Below are positions 1 to 8,092 of a stretch of 64,000 bases of DNA, piece by piece. Made by a program: the position numbers and the translations under genes. Source of the stretch: JARRNE01 sp963824085 (GTDB taxonomy: Bacteria > Pseudomonadota > Gammaproteobacteria > Chromatiales > Chromatiaceae); the NCBI GenBank assembly GCA_963824085.1, contig CAWGNT010000021.1:62001-126000 (forward strand), in the 5' to 3' direction. The first letter of the stretch is position 1, and every line of letters starts with the position of its first letter. Under the pieces are notes generated by a model that saw nothing but the letters and a program-made list of their open reading frames with translations, was not told the DNA's origin and did not search any database.

Positions 1-38
1 CTGAGTATACCGGTCATACTAGCTTCTTCGATCTTTCC

Positions 39-133
39 GGGACCGCGTTGCGGGCGCCGGGTGACGACATGTCTGCCTCCCTACAAGCTTGGCGGCGGCC
101 TCCATGCTGCCGATACCCCCGCAGCCCGGCCCC
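39..133. repeat. Dispersed long-hairpin repeat, copy 1
   Basis: The outer arms (about 39-62 and 111-133) are imperfect reverse complements built on GTTGCGGGCGCC and GCAGCCCGGCCCC. The inner part carries CTTGGCGGCGGCCTCCATGCTGCCG, which resembles the inner parts near 22110-22150 and, reversed, near 59135-59165. It belongs to a family with other copies near 22.1, 49.5, 58.9 and 59.1 kb. It is probably non-coding, and small ORFs across it are incidental. Confidence 0.6.
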
Positions 134-281
134 TCAGGTCACAAACCGAAAGAGCCACATGCGTGGGGACATAGAGCCATCCCGGTCTTCTCAGCGCCCG
201 GTATCCAAGACGCGCGGGTTCCGAATGCCTTGATTTGCAGCGCGTTGCAAGCGCTGAAAATGGCGGGGTGCCGTGCCCCGC

Positions 282-310
282 GGGAGACGCCGATCTGATC
301 AGCGTCTCCC
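282..310. terminator. Strong 9-bp hairpin, possible terminator or attenuator
   Basis: GGGAGACGC at 282-290 pairs perfectly with GCGTCTCCC at 302-310 around an 11-nt loop. There is no T-run on either side, so a classical rho-independent terminator is not shown. It directly follows a 6-bp hairpin (263-268 with 276-281) and another (238-243 with 251-256), so the three may form one structured region. Confidence 0.35.
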
Positions 311-497
311 TGATCAGAATCTACCAAGCGAGGCTCGCAAGGCAAGCGTCGGCGGGGGAACGCGCGGTTTCGGTATCGAGCTTGCCGCGTGCCAGGTAGA
401 ATCGCACCCGCAAAGCCAGCGGCCCGCGCGGATCTCATATGCATGAGGCCGACGGTATAGAACGGCTTTGAGACCCCACATCGACGGAGAGAACGAA

Positions 498-1010
498 ATG
501 AAAGAGCTCGCGTTGCTTGCCATCCTTTTTGCCGCGGCCCCTGCCATGGCGGCGGGGCCAGCCACAATTGGATACGTGGACGTGCAACAGGTATTCGACA
601 AGAGCAAGCTCGGCCAGAAGGCCCAAGAGACGATCAAGGACAAGTTTGGCGACAAGCAGAAGGCGTTCGCCGAGGAAGAGCAGGCAATCCGTCAAATGCA
701 GCAGACCCTGGCGCGTGATCAGGCGCTGATGAGCCAAGCGGAGCTGGACAAGAAGAAGGCGGACATTCAGAAGCGCGTCCAGGAGTTCCAGAAGAAGGCC
801 GCCGAGGTCCAGCAGCAGCTTGCCAAGGAGCAGAATCGTCTGACGGGAGAGATCATGGGTCCGGCGCAGGAGGTCATCACGGCCCTCGCCAAGGAAAAGA
901 AGGTGTCGGCAGTCTTCGAGCGCCGTCAGAGCGGCCTGCTCTACATCGAAGACTCGCTCGACCTTACCCCCGAGGTCATCGAGCGACTGGACGCGCGCGC
1001 AAAGAAGTGA
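498..1010 (+). CDS. skp: OmpH/Skp-family periplasmic chaperone
   Basis: This is a 170-residue protein of the Skp/OmpH family, trimeric periplasmic holdase chaperones that deliver unfolded outer-membrane proteins to the BAM machinery. The sequence begins with a short signal peptide ending in APAMA (residues 14-18), followed by the typical IGYVDVQQVF strand and a long Gln/Lys/Glu-rich coiled-coil arm (about 30-115). It ends with a strand-forming tail containing LLYIEDSLDLT. The ATG at 498 is preferred over the one at 468 because GGAGA lies just upstream and the signal peptide starts there. In many gammaproteobacteria skp sits between bamA and lpxD; here a YdcH gene follows instead, so the usual cluster is split or lies outside the window. 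Confidence 0.88.
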   Translation: MKELALLAILFAAAPAMAAGPATIGYVDVQQVFDKSKLGQKAQETIKDKFGDKQKAFAEEEQAIRQMQQTLARDQALMSQAELDKKKADIQKRVQEFQKKAAEVQQQLAKEQNRLTGEIMGPAQEVITALAKEKKVSAVFERRQSGLLYIEDSLDLTPEVIERLDARAKK

Positions 1011-1208
1011 CGGCGAAGGCGCGCCCTACACCTCGACAACGCACGAAACCTTTACTGTTATGTTTCTGCCCGCTGGAAACCCTGGGGTAGAATCCTGCAT
1101 TGACCACGCCGCCGGATCTCGGCGCCCGCGGCTTGGACAACCGCATGCATTTCAACACGCTGGCGCTGCACAGCGTCACCACCCTATTCAGCTGAGGAAG
1201 ACCGACCG

Positions 1209-1445
1209 ATGCTTGGTGAATCCCACGATCTGCTCCACGAGTTTCCTGACCTGGAAACAAAAATCGCTGCCCTCCGCGGTAACAACCGAGAGTTCGCGCA
1301 CCTGATGGACCAGTATGACACCTTGGACGCGCGTGTACGCCGTCTCGAAGAGCTGGGCACCCCCGTAGCCGACGAAACCATCGAGGAGCTCAAGAAGGAG
1401 CGCCTGCTGTTGAAGGATCGCCTCTACGACATCCTGCGGGGTTGA
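1209..1445 (+). CDS. YdcH family protein (DUF465)
   Basis: This is a 78-residue, highly charged, all-helical small protein of the YdcH/DUF465 family. The family hallmarks are visible: an N-terminal helix with LLHEFPDLETKI, a central LRGNNREFAHLMDQYD segment, and a C-terminal LKKERLLLKDRLYDIL helix. The family is widespread in proteobacteria and has no established biochemical role. AGGAAG lies about 9 nt before the ATG, a good ribosome binding site. A TAGAAT hexamer at 1088-1093 may be a -10 element. The gene is short but its length is normal for the family. Confidence 0.85.
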   Translation: MLGESHDLLHEFPDLETKIAALRGNNREFAHLMDQYDTLDARVRRLEELGTPVADETIEELKKERLLLKDRLYDILRG

Positions 1446-1596
1446 GCCGCGCCGGCGCCGCTGCATCACCAGGCGGCGACCGCGCCACCGCCGGCGATTC
1501 CCACCGCGCGGATCACCATCCCGCGGAAGCGGTGGTTGCCCAACGATGCTCCCGGCAGCGCTGCGCGTTGCGGCCCCCTTTCCGTCAGCATTCCTT

Positions 1597-1995
1597 ATGC
1601 CCCTTCCTCCGATGCCAGAAAAGCTATCCCATGAGGAAAAGGCCGCCCTGACCGGGACCGTGATCGCCGTTCTCGGTGCCTGGGGACTAACGACCGACGA
1701 GCAGTGCCAGCTCCTCGGTCTCAAGCACCAAGGTGACAGCCGCCGTTTACGCCACTTTCGCCTCGGCAACCCGCTGCCCGACGAGCGGGAGGTCTGGTTA
1801 CGGGTTGGGCTCTTGCTGCAGCTGAATAACGCGCTGGACAAGCTCTTCCCCCACAGCGCAGCGTCGGCGAACCTGTGGGTGACTACACCCCGGGCCAAGC
1901 TCGGGCACCGAACCCCTTTGGAGCTCATGTTGGACGGCGGTCTTGACGGCATCCGGCGGGTAGAGCGTTCCCTCGACAACCTGGGCCTTCTCTAG
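1597..1995 (+). CDS. Orphan MbcA/ParS/Xre antitoxin-like protein (DUF2384)
   Basis: This 132-residue protein has the two-part layout of MbcA/ParS/Xre-type antitoxins. The N-terminal half is helical and HTH-like (LTTDEQCQLLGL, then LRHFRLGNPLPDE). The C-terminal DUF2384 module is recognisable from a segment resembling LFPNSAELANRWL and from the strongly conserved RTPLELMLDGG block near the end. Family members normally sit directly upstream of a RES-domain toxin that attacks NAD, but no toxin ORF follows: the next gene is an MBL hydrolase on the same strand after about 160 nt. The start is uncertain, since ATGs at 1597 and 1612 both lack a clear ribosome binding site. Function as an antitoxin is inference only. 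Confidence 0.7.
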   Translation: MPLPPMPEKLSHEEKAALTGTVIAVLGAWGLTTDEQCQLLGLKHQGDSRRLRHFRLGNPLPDEREVWLRVGLLLQLNNALDKLFPHSAASANLWVTTPRAKLGHRTPLELMLDGGLDGIRRVERSLDNLGLL

Positions 1996-2152
1996 ATCTC
2001 CTGCCGCTCAGGCCCATTAAGGCACATAACCCGACAACATACTGTCGAAGTACAACGAAACGCGTAAAGCGCAGCCTACCGACTGTTCTCCGAGACCAAC
2101 GTGCTTGGTCCGGGCGCAGTCTCGGAACAACCTACGAGCTTGTACAGAGACC

Positions 2153-2797
2153 GTGTTGGCCTATCGCATCATTCCTGTCACGCCCTTCCAGCAGAACTGT
2201 ACTCTGCTGTGGTGCACAGACTCCGGGAAAGCTGCCGTTGTCGACCCAGGCGGTGAGCTGGACCGCATCCTCTCCGCCATCGCAGAGCTCGAGGTCGAGC
2301 CGGTGCAGATCCTCCTCACTCATGGGCACCTGGATCACGTGGGCGCCGCCCAGGACCTATCCCGACGACTCCGGCTGCCGATCCAAGGACCCCATCGGGA
2401 CGACGAGCTCCTGTTCCGGGCGATCCCCGCGCAGTGTCAGATGTTTGGCTTTCCCGATATTCAGCCCTTTATGCCCGATTGCTGGCTCGCCGAAGGTGAC
2501 GGCATCCGCTTGGGAAACGTGGACCTCTCCGTCATTCACTGCCCAGGTCACACGCCAGGCCACATTGTCTTCTTCCACGCATCTGGCCGCCTGGCCCAAG
2601 TGGGCGACGTGCTCTTCAGGGGCTCGATCGGCCGCACTGACTTTCCCCGAGGGAACCACCGCGACTTGGTGCGCTCGATTCGTGAACGTCTCTTCCCTCT
2701 CGGCGACGACGTCCGCTTCATCCCCGGCCATGGCCCTATGTCCACATTCGGGACCGAACGCAGAACAAACCCCTTCGTAGGGGACGGAGAGATCTGA
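2153..2797 (+). CDS. MBL-fold metallo-hydrolase (YcbL/glyoxalase II-like)
   Basis: This 214-residue metallo-beta-lactamase-fold hydrolase resembles E. coli YcbL, a type II glyoxalase-like thioesterase. The metal ligands are all present: THGHLDH at residues 56-62, CPGHTPGH at 130-137, the Asp in GDVLF near 152, and IPGHGP near 190-195. The start RIIPVTPFQQNC is typical of YcbL and supports a GTG at 2153 (or TTG at 2156) rather than the upstream ATG-like codon at 2105; GAGA precedes it. The likely substrates are S-D-lactoylglutathione or related thioesters, but this is inferred from the family. The protein is cytoplasmic, as no signal peptide is visible. Confidence 0.88.
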   Translation: MLAYRIIPVTPFQQNCTLLWCTDSGKAAVVDPGGELDRILSAIAELEVEPVQILLTHGHLDHVGAAQDLSRRLRLPIQGPHRDDELLFRAIPAQCQMFGFPDIQPFMPDCWLAEGDGIRLGNVDLSVIHCPGHTPGHIVFFHASGRLAQVGDVLFRGSIGRTDFPRGNHRDLVRSIRERLFPLGDDVRFIPGHGPMSTFGTERRTNPFVGDGEI

Positions 2798-2921
2798 CCC
2801 ACGACCTGGCATGGCTCGCGCTCCAGACATCCATTTCACACGGGAAATCAATACGTTCTCGTGAACGGGAATGCGGCATTCGTTCTGTGCTTTAATAGGA
2901 CAAAGACAGAGGAATTGCCGG

Positions 2922-3671
2922 ATGGGTAAAGCAGGTCCAAGCTCATCTCCGATCATTCGCGGCCGCAGCGGCCGCAGCTACTGGGTTCGCGACGCCCTCC
3001 CGTCAGAGACGAAGACAGCCGAGTCACGCGCGACGCCTTCGTCGCCCGGAAAAAAGCGTTTCGTGGAGCCTCATCGGCTCACAGACGAGCAGCGCGAAAC
3101 TTTGCTGAGCGCGCTCGAAGAGGCAAACATCGGCGATCCTGACAGTCGAGACCTCTTCGCTTCGGCTCTGGAATATGATCTGGCGAGGTTTTGCGAGCTC
3201 ACCTCAGAGGAGCCGGCGCCCGAGGTCCGCAAGCCGAAGCTTTCCGCCGCCGACACGGCGCTGAGGGGGCTCGCGAAGTCAGCGCGCGCGTTGGCAGAGC
3301 GACTGTCGCAGCTCGACGAAGCGTCCCGAGGAACGCTCCAGGGGGCGCTAACCCAAACTGACCGCTTTCATCGCGGCTACGGAAACGAATACCTCGACTG
3401 CGTGCGGGAGGAGCTGCTCCGCATCGCAGCCGCCGGGTCGGCACGCGACCGAGCCGCTCGCCCCGAAAAGCCGAAGGCCGCGCCCGTATCAGAGGCCGCT
3501 CGACAGTTCCTGAGGCGCGTCGCCGACGCCTACGCCGATTGCTTCGAGATGCGCCCGACGACAGACCGCCGAGGCTTGTTCGTACTTGTCCTCAAAGCCA
3601 TCGTGAAGGCGACGGCCATCCGCCTGCCAACCGATGCTCATGCGCTGAAAGACGCGCTCAAGTCCGACTGA
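2922..3671 (+). CDS. Unknown protein
   Basis: I do not recognise this 249-residue protein. GAGGAATTGCCGG directly before the ATG at 2922 is a good ribosome binding site and picks this start over 2871. The N-terminal ~45 residues are basic, Ser/Gly/Arg-rich and probably disordered, with RGRSGRSYWVRD. The rest is predicted helical, with repeated Glu/Ala/Leu-rich helices (LTDEQRETLLSALEEA, then ALAERLSQLD) and a C-terminal segment DRRGLFVLVLKAI. There is no signal peptide or membrane segment. Base composition is like the neighbours. It sits alone between the MBL hydrolase and the DUF349 gene, with no operon partner that hints at a role. Confidence 0.6.
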   Translation: MGKAGPSSSPIIRGRSGRSYWVRDALPSETKTAESRATPSSPGKKRFVEPHRLTDEQRETLLSALEEANIGDPDSRDLFASALEYDLARFCELTSEEPAPEVRKPKLSAADTALRGLAKSARALAERLSQLDEASRGTLQGALTQTDRFHRGYGNEYLDCVREELLRIAAAGSARDRAARPEKPKAAPVSEAARQFLRRVADAYADCFEMRPTTDRRGLFVLVLKAIVKATAIRLPTDAHALKDALKSD

Positions 3672-3765
3672 GGACCCCGGCGGGGCGGCGCGAGTGCGCC
3701 TGTATTCCAGACGAGGCCGGGCGGTTTGGGGTCCGAGCGACCCCGACCACCCGTCCCGACTGGGG

Positions 3766-3771
3766 TAGAAT
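3766..3771 (+). promoter_or_regulatory. Possible -10 element upstream of the DUF349 gene
   Basis: The TAGAAT hexamer preceded by TGGGG lies 35 nt before the ATG at 3807. The same TAGAAT occurs at 397, 1088 and 58067, each time shortly upstream of a gene start. No good -35 hexamer is visible at 17 nt spacing, so this is a weak call. Confidence 0.3.
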
Positions 3772-3806
3772 CTCATGCTCAGAGACTCGGAGGTCCAAGC
3801 ATTCCC

Positions 3807-6678
3807 ATGATCTTCAAGCGCCTTCTGTCCAAGAAGAAGCGGGTACCCGGCCCTGAGGACCAGGACGCGCTGATTCAGGCCGCCCGTGGCCATGAGGACG
3901 CAACAGTCCGCCGCGATCTGTGCCGGCGCATCAGGCGGCTGCCCGATCTGCGCGAGGTGGCTCAGTCCGACACGGACGCCGGCGTGCGCGAGATCGCCCT
4001 GGCCCACTACCGCCACCTGTTGTGCGGCCATGAGGACGACGCGCCACCCGTCTCCGAGCGCCTGCATGAGATCGCCCTCTTGGCAGACGAGCGCCTGCTG
4101 GAGCATGTCGCTCGCGAGGCACGCGAGGCCGAGATCCGCCGCGCCGCCATCCTGAAGCTCCAGGACCAGAAGCTCCTCGCGGCCTGCGCGCTACACGACA
4201 GTCTGGCCGCGAATCGCAGCATTGCCGCGCAGCGCCTGGAAGGCAAGGACGCCCTGGAGCTTGTGGTCAAGAACATCGGAAAAAAGGACAAGAGCGTCTA
4301 TCGAATTGCGCGCCAGAAGCTGAAGGATATCGCTGAGCGCGAGGCACGGCCCGCGCGTATCCGAGAGCAGTGCGCCGAGCTTTGCGAGAAGCTCGAACGC
4401 CTGGGCCGCTTCGAGAACTGGGTCCAGGACCGCGCGCTCCTCGACCTTCTGGACCGCCAATGGGCCGAGATCGCACCCCAGGCGGAAGCGGAATGGACGG
4501 ATCGCTACCGGCAGCTCCGCGAGCGTTTCCTCGCCGGTTACGAGGCATATCGGCGCGACCACGAGGCCGAGATCGCGGCGGCGGAGGCTCGCGAGGCGCT
4601 GCGCCGCGAACGGCAGGCTCTGCTCGAGGAGCTGGAGTCCTGCGCCGCACTCACGCAGGAGACGCAGGTGGCTGCACTCAAGGAGCGAATCGTCGAGCGC
4701 TGGGGATCGCTCGACCTCCTCCCGGAGCGGGAGCAGGCAGCCCTCGATCGCAGATATCGGGCACGCGTGGCGGAAGCCTCGTCCCATCTGGAGAAGCTTG
4801 CCACGCAGCGGAAGAGCAACAAACGCCTGCGGAAGCTCGTAGCGAACATCGAAAACGGGGTGCGGCAGTCGAAGCCGGTGGCGGAAAAGCAAATCCGCGC
4901 CTTGGCCGACGAGGCCAAGGGTCTTCTCGAAACCGAAGGCATAGACCCAGAGTTGGCCGACGCCTTCACCGAGGCACGAGCAAGGCTCGATGAGCGGCTT
5001 CGCAAGCAGAGGCATCACGCCGAGCAGCGCATCACTCAGATCGACGACAAGCTGCACGAGCTGGAGGCGGCACTCGAAGCGGGAGAGCTCAGGCATGCCG
5101 AACCCCTGCACCAGAGCCTCATGGCTACGATCGAGCTGGCGCAGGCAAGCGGGCTGCCCCGCAAGACCTATTCCGCGGTGACCGACCGGCTGAGCCAGCT
5201 TGCGCCGCAGGTCCGGGATCTCCAGAAGTGGCGCAAGTGGGGAGCGGATCAGCATCGTCTTGGTCTGTGCGAGACCATGGAGGAGCTGACGGGCGCGGAC
5301 GTTCCGCTGGAAGCGCTGGCGCTCCGCCTGCATGACCTGCAGATGGAGTGGAAGGGGCTCGACAAGACCGGATCGCCCGTGAACCATCCCACTCTGGGAG
5401 CGCTTCCATACCGCCTCCGAGCGAGTCTATGAGCGCTGCCGCCCACACTTCGAGGAGCAGGCGGCGGAACGCGAGGCAAACCGCCGGCAGCGGGAGGAGG
5501 TGTGCGGAGAGATCGAGGCATTCCTTGCCAAGGTCGACTGGCAGCGCGTGGACTGGAAGAAGGCGATCAGGGCCGAGCGTGAAATGCGTCAAACCTGGGC
5601 TGCGCTCGGGCCCGTGGATGCGCGCGCCCGCAAGGTCCTCGAGAAGCGGTTTCGCAGCGCGCTCAAGCGCCTTGATGACCACCTGGCGGAAGAGCGCGAA
5701 CGTAACCAGGCGCTCAAACGCGATCTGATCGCGCATGTCGAGGCGCTGACCGGGGAGCCCGATCTCCCGAAGGCGATCCAGGAGGCGAAGCATCTGCAGA
5801 GCCTGTGGCACTCGACCGTCCCGGCCCGACAACAAGAGGAGAACAGACTCTGGCAGCAGTTCCGCGCGGGCTGCGACGCCGTCTTCGCACGCCGCCGGGA
5901 GGTTCAGGAGGCGCGCACGGCAGAGCTTACGGCAAACATGGAGCAGCGCGAGGCCATTTGCAGGGAGGTGGAGGGGCTTGCAGCAAACGACGCACAACCC
6001 GAAGAGCTGGCCAAGGCGCTGCGGGAGCTGGAGAAGCGCTGGCGGGATACCGAGGCACTCCCCATTCCGCGGCAAGCGGTGGGGCAGCTCAGCCAGCGCT
6101 GGCGGACAGCACAGCACCGAGTAGAACGCCGACGACAGGAGCTCCTGGAGGCACAACGCCGCGAGGTATTCGAGCTCCTCGCTCGGCAGGCTGCCTTGTG
6201 CGAGCGCCTCGAGCGGGCGCTCGAAGTGGCGGACGCGAGCGTGGACCTGGCGGATGTGGAAGGTGCATGGCAGGCGCTGCCGGTCCAGCGGGATGGCGCA
6301 CTGCAGGCGGCCATCGAGGCCCGGTTCACCTGCGCACTCGCCGCCCTCAAAGGAGAGCACGCGACGACGGCCGGCGTGCTCGAGGACTTTGTCGCCAACG
6401 GCCGGCGGCGAGCCGAGCTCTGCCTGCAGCTAGAGATCCTTGCCCAAGTGGACTCGCCCCCTGATCTCGCAAAGGAGCGCCTGGCCTTGCAGGTAACCCG
6501 CCTCAAAGAGCACATGAGCGATGGCGAACGTGATCCCCTGGAGAGTACGTCGCAGCTGCTGCACGAGTGGTACCTTTGCGGCTCGGCCCCAGCGTCGGAG
6601 GCCGCCGCCTTGGAGGCGCGCTTCGAGCGGGCGCGCGAGGCGCTGCAACGAGCCGAGCACGAAAGCGAGGCCGCATGA
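3807..6678 (+). pseudogene. DUF349 domain protein, broken by one frameshift
   Basis: This large (about 955-residue) cytoplasmic protein has HEAT-like helical repeats in the first ~190 residues, followed by several DUF349 coiled-coil repeats rich in Arg, Glu, Ala and Leu with WxxIxP-like and WKxxD-like spacing. The function of DUF349 proteins is not established. The reading frame opens at the ATG at 3807 (GGAG ten bases upstream) and stops at 5432. Clear homology continues in the next frame from about 5395 (WERFHTASERVYERC) to 6678. Removing one C from the CCC run at 5388-5390 restores NHPLWERF, so a single inserted base explains the break. Whether this is true decay or a sequence error cannot be decided here. 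Confidence 0.8.
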
Positions 6679-6916
6679 GATGGCGATCCCTCGCTGACTG
6701 AACCGCGACCGACGCATGTGGATCGCGGTATCACCTTGGACGAGCTCTGCCGAATTATGTATCAGCTAGCCTGTCTTTTCGCCCGCCTTCGGCGTCACGC
6801 CGGCAGTCACATAGCTTGGCCATGCGCCTCGCGGCACTGCTTGAAGGCAAGCGAGAATCTTTCCGAATCCCGTCGATTCTTTTCCGGCAATCGCCTTAAG
6901 GGCGGGGCGAACGACC

Positions 6917-7348
6917 GTGTCTGACGACACCTTCGACACCCCGGCCGCTGTCGAGGCCGCGTTCTACAAGGCATTCACCAAGACCGATATCGAACGCATG
7001 GCGGGCGTATGGGCACAGGAAACCCGCATCCTGTGCATTCACCCAGGGGGCGATCTCCTCCGCGGAAAGACTGCGGTCATCCGGAGCTGGATGGAGGTCT
7101 TTGCCAACTCGGACCCACCGGTCATCGAATACCGGCTTATCGGAAACTTCGAGGCATCGGACCTAGCAGTGCATCTGGTCGAGGAGCTGATCCGACCGCG
7201 CGGCATGCCTACCGAGTCGCCCAATCGGGTTATGGCAACCAACGTGTTCGTCCGAGAGGGCGTGGGCTGGAGGTTGGTCGAACATCACGCTTCCCTGCCC
7301 CTGATGGCCCGCCGCGAGCCCGAGAGGGAGCCGTCGCGACTACATTGA
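6917..7348 (+). CDS. SnoaL-like / NTF2-fold protein
   Basis: This 143-residue protein has the NTF2-like alpha+beta cone pattern of SnoaL-like (SnoaL_3-type) proteins. The N-terminal helix AVEAAFYKAFTKTDIERM is followed by the typical WAQETRILCIHPGG strand and turn, and a central helix GKTAVIRSWMEVF. The sheet ends with VFVREGVGWRLVEHHAS. Members range from enzymes to structural binding proteins, and no catalytic residue can be assigned. The start is a GTG at 6917, with a weak GGGGCGA upstream. It is probably a single-gene unit in a 240-nt-spaced position between the DUF349 gene and the convergent uspA gene. Confidence 0.78.
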   Translation: MSDDTFDTPAAVEAAFYKAFTKTDIERMAGVWAQETRILCIHPGGDLLRGKTAVIRSWMEVFANSDPPVIEYRLIGNFEASDLAVHLVEELIRPRGMPTESPNRVMATNVFVREGVGWRLVEHHASLPLMARREPEREPSRLH

Positions 7349-7386
7349 GAGGCCCGCGAGGCGACCCCGCCCTCGACTGCGCTCGC

Positions 7387-7830
7387 TCAGGCCTTGATGC
7401 GAACGGCCAGCACGTCGCAAGGGGCATCGTTCAAGACGGTCCGGGCGGTAGAGCCCAAGAGGATAGCGAGTCCGTGGCGCCCGTGGCTGCCCAGGATGAT
7501 GAGATCCGCCGAGATGTCCTCGGCGATGCGCAGGATCGTGCGTCCGGTGCCGCCGCTCTCGATGTGGCAATCCGCCTGCACCACACCGAGGCGAGTGCCA
7601 AGGAGATCCATTTGCTTTCTGGCTACGTCGAGCAGCTCGCGCTCGAGGTCGAAGTCATCGGGCAGCGCGAGGTCACCGGAGTAGGACATCGGCAGGTACT
7701 CGACGACGTGAAGCAAGCTCAGGCGAGCCTCGCACTGCTCCCGTAGCTGCTGTGCCCTGACCACAGCGGACTCGGTCTCCGGGGCAAAGTCGACTGCCAG
7801 AAGGATGTGTCGGTAGACTGGATCGGGCAT
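7387..7830 (-). CDS. Universal stress protein, UspA family
   Basis: This is a single-domain 147-residue UspA-fold protein. The N-terminal strand YRHILLAVDFAPE and the C-terminal nucleotide-binding loop (LGSHGRHGLAILLGST, matching G-2x-G-9x-G-S/T) are both intact, so it probably binds ATP. The ATG at 7830 fits the family start (MPDPVYRHILLAVD) better than the upstream codon at 7908. UspA proteins help cells survive stress, but the specific role here is unknown. It is convergent with the SnoaL-like gene and divergent from the pyruvate carboxylase operon. Confidence 0.9.
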   Translation of the reverse strand: MPDPVYRHILLAVDFAPETESAVVRAQQLREQCEARLSLLHVVEYLPMSYSGDLALPDDFDLERELLDVARKQMDLLGTRLGVVQADCHIESGGTGRTILRIAEDISADLIILGSHGRHGLAILLGSTARTVLNDAPCDVLAVRIKA

Positions 7831-8092
7831 GGTGGCCGGCCTCTCGTTCAGAAGGGCTCCGAGAACAGTATAGGAAGGCCAAGCGCTCGTGCCCTGACGG
7901 CGTACCACGCGGTCGCGCTAGTAGCGAACCCGCAGCCCTCGACATTCCCAGAAACAGACCGCTCGTGCTTCCCCAGGGCAACCCCATCCGGTATATTGCT
8001 GCGGGGCAGCATGCAACGCGGCAATTCACGGCTTCTGCCGGACCGCGAGCGCGTCCGATCCACCACCACGCTGCCGCTACGAGAGCGACCTC

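Larger units (their letters stand above)
1..497. other. Gene-free stretch upstream of ompH/skp
   Basis: This stretch holds repeat copy 1 (39-133), then a run of three perfect hairpins (238-256, 263-281, 282-310), then a TAGAAT hexamer at 397-402 that could be a -10 box for the gene starting at 498. I see no convincing coding sequence on either strand; the minus-strand ORF at 139-567 has no recognisable content. Confidence 0.5.

Noticed and set aside
4191..5387. Minus-strand ORF of 398 codons
   Set aside because: It lies opposite the DUF349 gene, whose coiled-coil codon pattern keeps the reverse frame open. No family motif or ribosome binding site was seen.
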